Source of the DNA: Polytrichum commune
Lineage: Eukaryota > Streptophyta > Polytrichopsida > Polytrichales > Polytrichaceae
Length of the DNA stretch: 64,000 bases
Assembly (NCBI GenBank): GCA_950295325.1
Contig: OX485806.1
Span: 18,850,001-18,914,000, forward strand
Reading direction: 5' to 3'
The position numbers and the translations under genes were made by a program. Of the stretch, positions 1 to 12,249 are shown piece after piece. Each line of letters opens with the position of its first letter. The stretch's first letter is position 1. The notes beneath the pieces are model-generated. The model was given only the letters and a program-made list of their open reading frames with translations, was not told where the DNA came from and made no database searches.

Positions 1-1133
1 CCCTTGTTCACAGGTGAATTTGTGCGGTCATCTTCGTCACTCTCACCTCTCAGGAACCGATCAATGTGGGAGTCCTTCTGCCTAAAACATAGCTGGGACA
101 GGGTTTCCCTGTCTTGAAAATCGTCCTCCGAACCCCCGCCATCGTCGGTCTCGTCCGTTGAGAATTCCACAGTGTCGCCCTCAAAATCACGAGGGGTCTG
201 TGATTGAGTACCCCGCTTGGAACTGCCCAGATTCGACTTCCTCTTTTGAGATACGTCTGCCTCTGGTAAGTTGATGCGAACCTCCTTCTCCTGTGGCTGA
301 ACCCGTTGGTGGCCCTTTTTTCTCTTCAACCGCCCATTGACTTCCTCGTCACCGCAGGAGACCCTCTCTTCCCACTGCACGTTGTTTCTGGATTTTGTGC
401 GCCTCTCTTGAAACTGCAACTCATCGGAAGTGGCGTCAGCCTCGGTCTCGGGTATGATGGAATCATATTGCGCAACGGGTGCCTGCATTTTTGGAACTGC
501 GAGCTCACGAGTGGCAGGAGGTGCCATTCGGCTGGAATGTGGCTGCGGTTTCGGTGGGGGGGTGACCTTGTTGGCCACATCGTCATCTTGGCGGGGCATC
601 CTGCCGGCCAAGTCTTGAAAGCTTCCAACGGAGGGGCTTGGAGTACGTGAAGGAGTTGGTTCCCGCACCTTATCAACCCCATAAATCGTTCGGGAGGTTT
701 GTCCAAGGTCTGCACACAGACAACGATTAGGGAACCAGAGATGATGACAGGGTTTAGCAATATAGGAATTGTGATCCCATAAACCCCGGTGACAAACCCT
801 TCCATGACCACACCCATTAGTAGTCAGTACACATCCACTCCCTGGAGTTCAAAGTCCATGTAAGCCACAATATATCAATATCACATCGAACTCTACATAC
901 AAGTCAATGGTTATCCACCCAGGATATATAGAAACCCATTCCCCTTCTTTGACATCCAGGACTGTCCCAACACAGTCAAAATTTCTATATGATGCCTCCA
1001 TAAGACTCTTCCAAAAGTTATAGACACTGAAGGGCGTCCCGTGTATTCCATAATCAACTCCAACAATCACTAAGAAGCCAGTTTGAACACTGCACTGTCC
1101 ACAAACCCTATAGTACATGGCAAACCTCTGCAC
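1..1133 (-). pseudogene. Partial gene with Cys/His cluster and acidic disordered tail, interrupted by TGA; runs off left edge
   Basis: Unrecognised gene. On the minus strand one frame is open from about 1133 down to 852, has a TGA at 849-851, and is then open again in the same frame to base 1, with no stop before the window edge. The upstream part contains YNFWKSLMEASYRNFDCVGT followed by KEGEWVSIYPGWITIDLYVE. After the TGA comes a Cys/His-rich stretch (NGCGHGRVCHRG, then KPCHHLWFPNRCLCADLG) and about 200 residues of low-complexity, charged, probably disordered sequence rich in Ser, Pro, Glu and Asp with basic patches (KRKKGHQR). A possible acceptor (GTGCAG) lies just upstream of 1126. The TGA suggests a broken copy, but an unrecognised intron could also skip it. 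It lies downstream of the RING-like gene on the same strand and could be part of the same transcription unit. No function is assigned. Confidence 0.45.
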
Positions 1134-1142
1134 TTGTATACT

Positions 1143-1485
1143 ACGATGCCAAAATTTTCAAATGAACCCTAAACTTCACATTTGATGTCAGTGGACATCC
1201 ACATGAGAGGGACTGAAGCCCATTCCCACCTAACCCTAAACACTGAAGACCATTGGAAGTACATACAACATCATATTGGCTCAATACAATCAATACCACA
1301 ACAAACACCTTCTGAACTATGCCAGAATTTTCAAAATAACCCCTAACTCCTCTTTTTCTCTATGTGGACCTGGACATGAGAGGGATTAAAGCCCATTTCC
1401 ACCACACCCTAACACTGAAACCCATGAACCCTACATACTACTGAATGTTGGCTTCTTCCAATCAATACAAACAATGCAGGGTCCA
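1143..1485. repeat. Degenerate tandem duplication, about 174-bp period
   Basis: Two diverged copies follow each other. Both start with TGCCARAATTTTCAAA (1147 and 1321), and both contain CATGAGAGGGA, AAGCCCATT and CCTAA motifs in the same order, ending with CCAATCAATAC-like sequence. No gene was seen between the two minus-strand gene pieces apart from this duplication. Confidence 0.6.
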
Positions 1486-1770
1486 TAAAATGCCTCATGT
1501 ATTCTTAAATTCCCCACAAGTACAACGTCCAACCCACAATCAAAAGAGAGAAGTGGACTTTGCTCACGACTAACCCATGTGTGCAGCTACAAAGTCCAGG
1601 AGTCCAGGAGTCCAGGAGTGCAAGCGAAGCAAGTGCCAACCTCCAATTTCCACAACCATGGAACACGCAGGTGTGGTTATGTTTCCCCCCCCAAAAAAGT
1701 ACACAGCATATACCTAAACCAGCATGATGTCCCCAAACCATAACGATGTACCAACAGCAGCATGATAAAC

Positions 1771-3444
1771 TCAAAATGGACACAAAATGAGGGGAGTGAG
1801 GGGATTACGTGTAAGAGGTGCTCTCTCCCAAGCTGCAGCCATGACGACTCCATCCTTCCCCACCACGGGCTTCTGAATCCCTGTGCAGATCCACCAATCC
1901 TTGTGCATCTCCATGGCACAGTCTTTGTGGATGCATTTGGTGGACTCACTGAAATGCGTGAGTGCACACCATGAATGGTAAGCGTGGCGGCAGGAGGCTA
2001 AGCGACAATCCCACGCCGGTTGAAAGCCCCGCAAACAAAATGGGCACACACCCACCTGGATTGTGTGAGTGGCGATAGGCTCCTGACCCCAGTCGCTGTG
2101 GATAGCCGGCAACGGCACAGGTGTTGTGGTGGGACGTTCGTAGCCAGCCCGCATGCCTCGCAGCTGGGATTGGAGTGCAAGTCGGTGACGACTCCACAAG
2201 AACTGCCTCGTCTTAGCGTTGCTCCAGGCTTCCTCGGCAGCGGTCAATTTCGCCAACTCCACTATCTCTGCCTGCCCACCACCGCAAGTCTCCTCAAACA
2301 CGGCCAGAATTGATTTTTGTGCATCCACTCGGAGCTGGAGGCCTTCAAGATCTCGGTGTATGAAGACCAGCCCACTGTCTTCTGGCCTCACCGAGACCAG
2401 CTTAGCCCTCAAGGCATCCCGCTCTGCCTCCAACTCCGACAGCTTCGATTGAGCGTCGGAAATGAGCTTGCGGCCATACTCCACTTGGCTGGAGACCTTA
2501 TGCAAGGTCATTCTAGCCTCTTTTTTTTTGGCGAAGAGAACCTGCACGTACCCATCCAAGCCCAGGGACTCCCGATCCAACGTCTCCAAGCACAGACTCC
2601 ATTCTCCGATAGACATAGCAATTTTTCCCAAAAAAGATATTTTGTGACCTCGTTGCGGTATGATGCCTGCACAATTGATCCCGGAGCTGGGCACCTGATC
2701 TCGCGAGCAATTCTCTTTGCCCAGCTGACACTCCTTCTCCGAATCCACCTCTCCCTTCAGAGAAATCCCCTTGGACTTTGCGGCGTCCTCTTCCTCTGCC
2801 CGCAACTTCTTCAACTGATCCCGACAGGTCCACTCTGCGAAAAGGGCCCAGTTAGTTTCTTTTTTCTTCACAATCTCGTACGCAAACCCTTTTGCCTCGG
2901 AGACGTTCACCATGCGGGTGTTGGGCACCACTGTTTTTTGGTGGCAAATCATCCACATTGTCTCCACCTTACGCACAAACTCCTCGTCCATTGTAGCGTA
3001 TCGATAGCCATTGTCATTCTGCCGCGGCCCAAACAAGCTTTCCACATCCGCCTCCTCTAAATGGTGCCCAATCTTAATCTGTTTCGGGGTGATTCCTCTG
3101 TTGCACAAGTTGTATTTCTCTGCAAACCAATCCCTTGTCACTACTGACTTTCGATCCCACAGGATCTCAGGCTAGCAAGCATACAGTGGATCCACCCAGC
3201 TGCTCTTCTTCGCACCTCGTTTTGGACAGAGTAGCCTCTCCTCCAGCTCCTCCCGCGAGTCCTCCGAGTCGGACATGGCGTACACCTTCATGTCACCGTA
3301 ACAGCCTAAGAGGACGTCTCCGTAATCAACTCTCGAATGCGACAAAACGTGACAGCGTACAGCTCCGCGTGCGACAGGCCTCCGGGAAGAGAGGACAACA
3401 CATGCGACAAAGGGAGACCATGCTCTTCAAACCCTACTCATTCA
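1771..3444 (-). pseudogene. Coiled-coil protein with C-terminal RING-like zinc finger, broken by an in-frame TAG and an upstream frameshift
   Basis: The minus-strand frame from 3291 (ATG; second ATG at 3276) encodes an acidic start (MSDSEDSREELEERLLCPKR). It continues in the same frame through a TAG at 3172-3174 and then runs uninterrupted for about 465 codons to 1771. The body has WDRKSVVTRDWFAEKYN, then KVETMWMICHQKTVVPNTRM and WTCRDQLKKLRAEEE. A Lys/Glu/Leu-rich coiled-coil-like segment follows, and finally a Cys/His cluster (CPFC, then DCRLASCRHAYHSWC, then KCIHKDC) spaced like a RING finger. Upstream of 3300 another frame reads LPGGLSHAELYAVTF and ITETSS*, so a one-base shift near 3305-3312 is needed to join it. 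RING fingers commonly mark ubiquitin ligases. That role is only an inference here, and this copy looks inactive. It may belong to a mobile element because other copies of such genes are expected. Confidence 0.55.
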
Positions 3445-3644
3445 GGGCCACACGATCGGGTTCCATCTAACGGCTGTGACACATGCCCGCCAACGAGTTT
3501 GAAACTCCATCATGGTCGGATGAATGACGGAGCAGATTTGGATGACGGTTCTTTTACACGTGTGGTCATACAATTTGAAGGGTATGGAGTTAAAAAAAAC
3601 AGGGTATGGTCCGGTATTGAGCCACTCAACCATGCATCTACCCA

Positions 3645-5439
3645 TTAGGGAGTTGCAAGCTCATAACTCTCTCTCTCGGATTTTTGGAGCAAGGTTGTGA
3701 GGGCCGGAAGCAAGTGTGTAAGTTTGGTGATTAGATTTATCACATTTTTGAGAGTGGAAAACTGTCTTACCACTTTGTGATTCTTATTGTTACTCCAGGG
3801 GGTTTGTATTGGAGTAATCTTAGACTGTATTTAATCTATGTATGTTTTTTGGCTTATCAGTGATTGTGTGAGGCAACCGAAATCGCATCAGAAAGTTATA
3901 ATTAATTGTTGTTTTGCTTTCAGTCTATTGTCTTGTGGCTGTGAGTATTTATGTGTCTTGATGTTATGTCATAGTTATCGTCCAAGGGCAAGGTTGCAGA
4001 TTAATTAAGTATACTTGTGTAAATCTGTCAGGAGAGAGTCATGTAGTATCGGTATTTGAGAAATCTGTAAATGACTCGTATTTTCAATTGTTTGCAATCA
4101 AGTATGCCTGTAAGAATCTGAACCTAGACTTGGTTTAATATTTTATTAGCCTGATACTGTAATGAATGTTCAAATTATGGCCTAAGTCGATAGTCTGGGT
4201 AAAAGAAAAATTAAGCAGTTCAGGTGGAGTTAGCCTGGAACTAAGTATTCCCTGGTTAATTTACGTCCCCGATTTAATTGCATTACTGTAGTTAGGCCAT
4301 TGTCTTGGTTGTCTGCAAGAGCGACTTGAAGCAAGTCTATGATCTGGCTATAATTATTTCAGGGCATAATCAGATATAAGTCAATGTAATTTTTTGCTGG
4401 AATAATTAAGTGGTTCACAAGTGTAACCGGATATATCAAGTGGATAACTTTGATGCACATCCTTTCGAATATCATCTATGATTCTCAAGCTATGGGAAGA
4501 CTGGATATATACTGAATTGATTTATGCTGACATGATCCTATCTTAATATTCTCATGTACTTTAATCTGGTGTAAGAGGAGTGATTCCTTGGTTGAGTGCT
4601 TGCGGTTAATTTATGCGTAACTTTATGATTCAGATTGTATGACAATACATAATTATTCTAATGTATCACCCACTTGATTGAGTGTATGAAAAAGTCAAGA
4701 GGCCATAGACTTTTCATCTTTGTACTTATTGATTTTTAAATTGCCTCTAGAACTAAGTGCACACCAAATCAATTGTCATCAGCTTGTTTTAATTCCTTAA
4801 ATCGATTTGAGTAAAGAGAGTCGTGTTGTTGTAATATGTGAAAGGATTAGAGAATTGTAGCACTGGATTCCCGGGTACAATCGAAGTGGGCAAGGTTTGA
4901 GACCATTGTCTCCGTAGTGTAAATGGAGAAATTGTCTCTAACGTTTGATGGACGATGAAGCGTCACCGGATCAAGACCATTGACTGCGGAAGGTTAACCG
5001 GTGAAGAGAAGATAAAAGGACGTGCCGATTGTGATACCGGTAAGTTTTGCTTGTGACTTAAAACCTTAAGGGAGTTAAGGGTAACTTGAAGTTTAATCCT
5101 CTTTAATAATTGAATGGCTTAAACATAATTTGCGAATGAGGAAATGAATTGTTGAATTAACCGTTTTATATTCAAGGATGTGAAATTGGAACCTTAAAAG
5201 AACGAAATGGATTGATAAGTGACGTGAGGATATGTTAACACGCATACGTGGTGATGACCTATTGTTGCAATGAAAGAGCGCATAATTACTTTTATTCAAG
5301 TCAGGTAAAAGACGATTGTCGGATTGTTTAATTAAGATGGAATCTAATTAAAGAAGACTAACTATCCCGAAGGGATTACCGTACTGACCTCTTCAAGTTA
5401 CACTAAATGGGATGAATCAATGAAAGATTATGGACTACT
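3645..5439. other. No gene seen; AT-rich, probably decayed LTR-type repeat
   Basis: About 1.8 kb with stops in all frames. It contains scattered short motifs of the GACTATNGYC and CCATAGACT type that are also dense in the two clear solo LTRs of this window. It is probably the 5' part of a related, diverged element ending at 5808, but I could not place its left end. Confidence 0.4.
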
Positions 5440-5808
5440 CCAAAGTGCCCTTGGCTTCGGTAAAGAAACAAAAATGAGATACTATTGCAAGACTATTGAC
5501 TATGGCTGTGCCTATGTTTGTGCACCGCACTTGGTCCAATTAAAATGAACTCACTGCCAGACTATTGCCTGGGAAAGTAGAGTGAGGTGAGAGACTGTCA
5601 CATTTGCATGTACTGACATGGTGTGGTTTTTAGAGTTTTTTTCCCTTACCCGTGAACCAATTGTCAGTCATAATCCCAAGTGAAGTGATATTACCTTGTG
5701 TTTTCCCTAATAATCCTTATCTAAGACACCTAGATGTTGTACAAGTCACCTTTTAAGTCTTCCCTTAGTGTTTCCCTGGGTTTGTTTGTAACCAAAAAAC
5801 TAACTACA
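5440..5808 (+). repeat. 3' end of an LTR related to the solo LTR at 31372-33143
   Basis: In plus orientation this stretch matches the minus strand of the solo LTR at 31372-33143: AAAGTGCCCTTGGCTT, then TTGTGCACCGCACTTGGTCC, ACTGCCAGACTATTGCCTGG, GGTGAGAGACTGTCACATTT, and finally TTTGTTTGTAACCAAAAA then CTAACTACA. Both copies stop being similar directly after CTAACTACA, which fixes the LTR 3' end at 5808. The following ATTCA would be the target duplication, but the matching left copy was not found. Confidence 0.65.
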
Positions 5809-8310
5809 ATTCAATATTGGGTAAACCTTCTCTTTAGTTTCAATATTGGGTGTGGTTGAAATTTCTAGGTTCAATTTCATTAAACAAACTTTGCGATTAT
5901 TTTTGCAAACAACTTTGTATGATAATTTTAGAGATGCTTAATAGCCTTGCATTTTTGTTTTGTTTGTGTAGCCAGCCTTGTAAACTAGATTGTAGATTGA
6001 CCAATCATGTTGGGAATGAAAAATGTAGTGAAGGTTTTGGCAACAAATTTCACGGTGTAGAATCAAAGGGAGCAAACATGGTGAAGTGCATGAAAAAAAA
6101 TACTATGGTATGCTAAAACTATAATTTTCTTGGTCAAACTCTTAAAAGTAGTAGTCAAGTGTTGTTAAAAATGGATTATTTTTCATGGTGCCCTCTATTG
6201 TTGTGTTAGGTACTCAAATATAGAATATCAAGATGAGATCTTCAAAACTTATCATTAAAAGTATTGCCCAAAAGGCAATGCCTAAATTTGGTTTTGGACA
6301 TAGATTTCGTGACCTCAAATATTTTAAAGTTGGATTTTTTTTCATGTTCTTTGAATTCATCATAAACTTGAGGGCATCATCACATTTTTTAATGTTTTTA
6401 ATTTTTGTTGTTGTAGAAAACAACAATTTAATGTAATTTTATCACGTTTTAATTTTTTTAAACAATTACGTGTCCAATATATCTACTTGCACACTACTTG
6501 CACACTACTTGCATCGTATATAAATATGTAGACATTTCTTGAAACTTCTTTTGTCAACATAAATTGCTTGGCTTTGTAGATCAATGTGTTTTTCAAATGT
6601 TTATGATTTTTTCCTTCACAAAATCTAAATTTAGTATATATATTTTTGAAACACTTTCACTTAAACCTATGCAAGGTAATGGAATTGTATACTTGACTAT
6701 GCTTTCGCCTTCAACAATTGAGAAGGTTGGCGGCATGAGAATTCAAGCTCTTAGGCTTAAGCCTCAAATGATGAGTGAGATAAAAACGGCGATAAGCGTG
6801 TTTTGGTTAGAGAGTGCAAACTAGGAGTGGGAAATTGCAATTTGAAACGATTAAGCTCCTAGAACCCACATTCTCACATGTAGACATGGTTGCTAGTATG
6901 TGAGCCTGTGAGCCTTCAATTTTATCATGGTTATGATTTGTAAATCCGTTGGGGGCCTATGACGTACTGTAGAATTACATGTAAGGGTCTATAGTCCAGA
7001 TGAACAACAAATGAAAATTTTGCTATGCCAATTTTGTACCAAAAAATGAACTAATATACATTCAAATGTTGAGATAATATAGTGTAATTGGATACAATGT
7101 GTAAGCAAACTCATGTTGAAAATACGTGTAGCATGTTAGGATGTCTCACTACAATACACATCAATGTAAAATTTAAACACATCAGAACATCATCATAAGG
7201 GTGACATTTTTGAAGTTCAAAACACAAAGAACAACAAAAGTGGGTTGTAGACATAAAGGTTGGATATAAATTGGGTTAGAGGCAAAGTCTGCAAGCATTG
7301 CAAGCATTTAAATATGAATAATGCTTTAGAATGATTAAGTGATGAGTTTGAATGCCTTTGAAATGCCTTTGAATGATTAAGCAAATGAAAATTATAAATT
7401 TGAATGATAAAAAATTGTCCACCTATATTAATATTTAAAAACTATGTTGTAAAGTCTATAAATGAAATATGATACGGTGTTTTCGCATAGATCCAAATTC
7501 AACCTGAAATTTAAATATGTAGATAATCAAGCAGTCAAACAATTTAATTTCTTCTGAGGTGCTTATTTTCAATATGAATTGTATAGTACTATGCTTACAT
7601 TCCATCATATTTACAAAAAAATTGTTGAAGTTCTTGGAAATCAAGTATCAAAAATCAAATATGAAATCATGAATACAAACTTAAATATTGTCAGACTCAG
7701 ATGCACTGAGTACAAACTAAACACACATTTAGTATTGTAATATCTACGAGGTCAAGGGAAAATTGAAGATGAATTAAATGAAGCATTAGCATAAGCTTCA
7801 ACATAAACATGGAGGCTATGAGGACTAAGAGAGAGGCTTCTAAATGATCCATGGTGTCGATAAAATGACGAGGTTTGCATCCGTGATGGATTCATCCAAA
7901 GGCAAACAACAATCCATGTATTAGAGTATGTAACAACAAATTAAAATAAAAAATACTTACTCACATAAGTTAAGTAATGCGGTGTCTTTCATTAAATAAT
8001 CATCATCAAAGTTGTAGGTGTTTGAAGAGGCTTTAGTATATCATCAAAGAGTTCGACATCACTTTCTAATGCTAGAATATGACGATTGAATAAATGATCC
8101 GCTCTAATAAAATAACCTGGATGAAGCACAATATCAGAATTAGGAAAATATGAACATGAAGTGTAGATTTAAAAAATATATAAACTAATAATTGGATATT
8201 ATAAAATAAAATACTTGTAGAAATAGTCATATTTGCTACGACACCCCCTGCAAGCTCAAATTATGAACAAATAACTTCATTAGAACTTCAAACTTTATAT
8301 GTGGAAGAAA
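5809..8310. other. No gene seen; AT-rich intergenic
   Basis: Long AT-rich stretch. The short open frames have no recognisable domain and no codon pattern. No RNA gene or repeat structure stood out. Confidence 0.5.
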
Positions 8311-8470
8311 CCATATATTCAAAATAAACTAAAATGAAAAAAACCGTGGCCGTTAACGGCCATCCTTATGGAAGACAATTTTTTTTATGAAAATGAGTGT
8401 ATATATTTGGACGAAACCACATATGCAAAAGAAATTGAAATGGGAAAAACAATGGTAACACTATATTCGT
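8311..8470 (+). repeat. Single unit of the TGGCCGTTAACGGCCA palindrome repeat
   Basis: Contains GTGGCCGTTAACGGCCATCC, then TTATGGAAGACA, then GACGAAACCACATATGC. These are the landmarks of the units tandemly repeated at 25520-26050. The core TGGCCGTTAACGGCCA is a perfect 16-bp palindrome. Confidence 0.65.
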
Positions 8471-8990
8471 TAAATTGAGACTTTCTCTAGTCTCAAATTA
8501 ATATATGGATCAAACAACATGAAGATGCCCGAAACTATATTGTCAACAATCTCAAATATATTAAATGTTCTAATATCCCACACCTATGATGTGCGGACAT
8601 AAGCACATATGGTAGAGCACTCAACACCAACTTCATCAACAAAAACACATTGGGTAGAGCACTCCAAACAAGTTTCACCCAAAAATATATATATCATGAT
8701 TTCTATTATTAGCATGCTCCATAGAATATAGACATTGCAACATACAAAGTGCATGTAATAAATGCATATTTTTTCAATGGACAATTTAGTCCCAAACTTA
8801 ATAAAAAAAATGAACTTCACATTTGTATTGAAATATAGTAAATGGATATTCATCCAACTCCAAAACAATATAGTATTCGTAAGTTCTACCCAAACTCTAC
8901 CCCAATTTTGAAGAGCACACATATGAGTAATATATGTTCATAGAATTACATATTACACTATAATCATGCTAACACAATCCTACCAACTTC

Positions 8991-11900
8991 TCATTCAACG
9001 TGGGTTGCTTCTTCTGCGATCCGAGCAAGGTTGTCTTTTGCAAAAATTATGTACTTTTGAGGGATGGACACTGATCCACTATGATTTTTCCGTGGTTTCC
9101 ATGCTATGAATATGGAATCTGTATCTACCCAAGATGGACCGTGCTCAGAATCCACCTTCCACCGAAAGTTAGGGTTTGTATCCCAGCCTGTATAATGCCG
9201 AATCACATCTTCATTCCTTGCCGTCGGTCGGTAGTACTCCACTTGTATTTGTCGAAAATGAGGGCTGGAAGTTACAAAATTGGGTTTGGACAAAGCTCTT
9301 GCCACCCACACTGGCTTCACATATGTCTCGTCTCCAGGACGCAAAATGAGCATATAACCTTCATGACAATCCACTGCAATGCCGAAAGATGGTGGCGGAC
9401 GACTACTAGCAGGCCCCACGTAATGGTCGTCCACATCAAACTCCTCTCGAACCTCTCCATTTCCCAAAAGACTAGCCTCTGAAGCTTGTACATCGACTCG
9501 TGTTTGTGGCCAAAATCCATGCCTCAAAGTATGAGGGCTATCTTGGTGGAGGTCTACCAAGGCGGCACGAACACGTGTCCAATAATGTATCCAACTCCCA
9601 TAACGATGCCAACATGATCCGCCAACATCCGCTATCTTCAAACTCTCCCAATATTGTATGAAGCCTGATATACCTTTCAAAATATCCTCCAAATTCTTCA
9701 TGGCTATTGGCTTACAAGGGCTAGGCTCCCCATCCGATAACATGGTCTTCCCATCCGCATCCACGCGCCACACAAGAAGACCCTCCGGCGGGCTCCAGTC
9801 TTGTGTCGTGCACAACAACTTGTATTGCATGGCCGGGACACCATCGTCACGCATGTAGAACCGGAATTGTTGTGCCTTCGTATGCCCGATCAATCGGTGA
9901 GCTCCACTTCGAATATAAGGTTCTATAAATGCCTTGAAGTCTGGCACCTCCTCAATCATATGGGGGATGACGGGAACGTTCTCCAAATCCATGTACGACT
10001 TCATCAATAATGGAATTATAGGAAAATCCTCCTTCCGCAACTTCATGCTCCACCGCCCAAAAGATGCATCAATATCATCGTGCGTGTGGCCTACCAATAG
10101 GAAGGACACAAAAACCTCCTTGAAAATGCCTTTCGCAACCAACAACGACCAAATATGCAAATACATATCTGTTTTTATTGTCCTTGGCACAATTGTCCAA
10201 TTGGACACGCAAAGTTGGAGGCAACTTCTTGGCAATCACGGGTTCATTGGGTGGCTCGGGCAACGAATGCAAGCATACATCTTTTCCATCCAACACCGCT
10301 TCATATAAAGGTGTTGAACCCGTGTTCTCAAATAACAATCCTGAAGAATAGGCTGGTGGTTTCTCTAAATCACGTAAAAACCTTGCAAATGATCCTATCG
10401 TGTGGTTTGAATCCGCTGGATACAAATCAAGAGCATAATGAGCAAACTTGACATCACCGTGTCCATGTGCAATCATTCCTGCAATGACAACCCAACGTGA
10501 TTAGCATCTATGTATGAATAAACCATTATGAAGGAATCCATGTTCTCCAGTTCATCACGGAATAAAAAACCACAACATTTAGGGTATGTCATGACATTGT
10601 TTCGAAGTTCACCTGTAACCGATACAGGCAACTTAAAAAACCCATCCGTGGCTTTGATTCGATTTGTAAAACATGAGGAGGTTGTTTTGGCATGGTCCAT
10701 TTTGTCATGGATGACCGTAAGAACCTCCAAGGGCCTGGAGATGGACAAAGCTTTATTTGTGTAGTAATCATTACGGTGTGCCTCTTGCATGTTTACGTGC
10801 TTGAAATAGTTCAATTGATGCGCTGCATATGACTCGGTACCCATCGTGTGTGCATCCCGGAGGCGCTTCAACTTCTCGCAATTAGAGCACCTGGCAAATT
10901 TGTCCCCTTGTCTTTTTGTAATGTATTCGCTAAAGTTTTGTTTCTTGATTGCACTCAATTTTGACAATGAAATTGGCTCCAACCCAATCTTCTCGCCAAC
11001 TGCATTAACGTCCAACAATATGTCTTTCCATTTTGTGCATGTGGGAAGAACTTTCTCCACAACCTTTTCACCGGTTGTGAGTGTGCGTGTTTTGTGCGGC
11101 ATTGCATCAGCAAGGGAGACAATGATGGTTGCTAGAGTTGCCGTTGCTTGCCTTGTTGCTTCCCTAGGTTTCTTTAAACCCACGTTCCCATGGTGACGGG
11201 ACCGGCGGCCTTCCTTGGCATAAGCAGCTTGTCTATAGAAGTCCGCCTTCGACACACCGTGAATGGTGTACCATGCCTTACAACACACGTCTATGCTTTC
11301 AATGGTGATTACGTTAGGACCCGTCCCATTCACATGTATTGCCCTATGGACATCAAGTTTTTTTGTGGATCTTAGACGAAAATCTCCAAGCCACATTTCT
11401 TCACGGATGGCCTTCAATTTATCCCTTGGAAACAATTGGCAACAACGATGCATACAACAATCCTTTGTGGCAACTTCTCTTATGGACTCCTCCCCAAGCA
11501 GCCTTTGACGTTTACAATCAGTTGCAGATGGAGAAGGACGTACCACAATATCGTACTTTCTTTGACCCTTGCGTGGCCGCATGTTTGATTGCATTTCCTT
11601 TTCGAGTTGCATGTGTCATTGCTCATGTTCACGCAAGCTAACTCCATCAGTCGTGACATTCCTCAATGGCCACCTGCGGAGGGAGAACCTATGAGTGGGA
11701 TCCACCTCAGAAGGAACGAGTGACTCCAATATGACAATCCCAACGTCCTCGGTGCCAAGCGGATTTTGATCAATGCAATCTTGTGGATGGGTGTTACGAC
11801 AAATACCCTCCGCCACAACAACCCCACTGTCATTAAGAAGTAACACATCCAAATTCACCCATGAAGCTCTTGAAAGCCCGACACACTCTGGAATGGGACA

Positions 11901-12116
11901 GTCCGGTACGGAACGCGAAGGTATATCGAAATGCTCTTCATCTGAACTCTCATCCATAGTAGCCTCCCCGACAATGTCTAGCTCTTCCTCAGATGCAGAT
12001 GGCCAAGTGGCCATGTCTTCTCCAGACGAATACCCTCTTCCAGTATACCCATCCATTTTGCCTACACACATGAACATGGAACCTTGTAAAGAATTGACAA
12101 AAGCTATAGGGTCCAA
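8991..12116 (-). pseudogene. DUF7869-type mobile-element protein (putative RNase H-like transposase), decayed
   Basis: The minus-strand gene starts at 12116 (MDPIAFVNSLQG). An acidic N-terminal part reaches an in-frame TGA at 11616-11618, and the frame continues with a basic segment (MRPRKGQRKYD). It then reads a zinc-like CCMHRCCQLF, VCCKAWYTIHGVSKADFYR, CSNCEKLKRLRDAH and, after a 134-bp phase-1 intron (10479-10612, GT..AG), HYALDLYPADSNHTIGSF. QLDNCAKDNKNRYVFAY follows near 10200. A one-base insertion near 10154 then shifts the frame, which resumes as WSLLVAKGIFKEVFVSFLL and VGHTHDDIDASFGRW, running on to 8991. QLDN and HTHDDID look like conserved acidic signatures of the DUF7869 family, which I recall as a repetitive family in plants and animals. 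Calling it a DDE/RNase H-like transposase is inference. The two lesions make this copy non-functional. Confidence 0.7.
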
Positions 12117-12249
12117 TAGAAAAACACAGAAACCTTATCATAACACATGTTGTATGAATATTATATCGATGGGTTCCAAAAGGATGGAGCGCACAACAGT
12201 TTGTTCAGGATCCGTCTATGCACATCCCCATTGTGTGCATGAGGGTGGG

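Noticed and set aside
3430-3445. ATTCA near 3438 as the left target duplication for the LTR ending at 5808
   Set aside because: It is followed by GGGCC rather than TGT, so it does not mark an LTR start.
5850-6824. Three small plus-strand frames in AT-rich DNA
   Set aside because: Hydrophobic, Phe/Ile/Lys-rich translations typical of AT-rich non-coding sequence.
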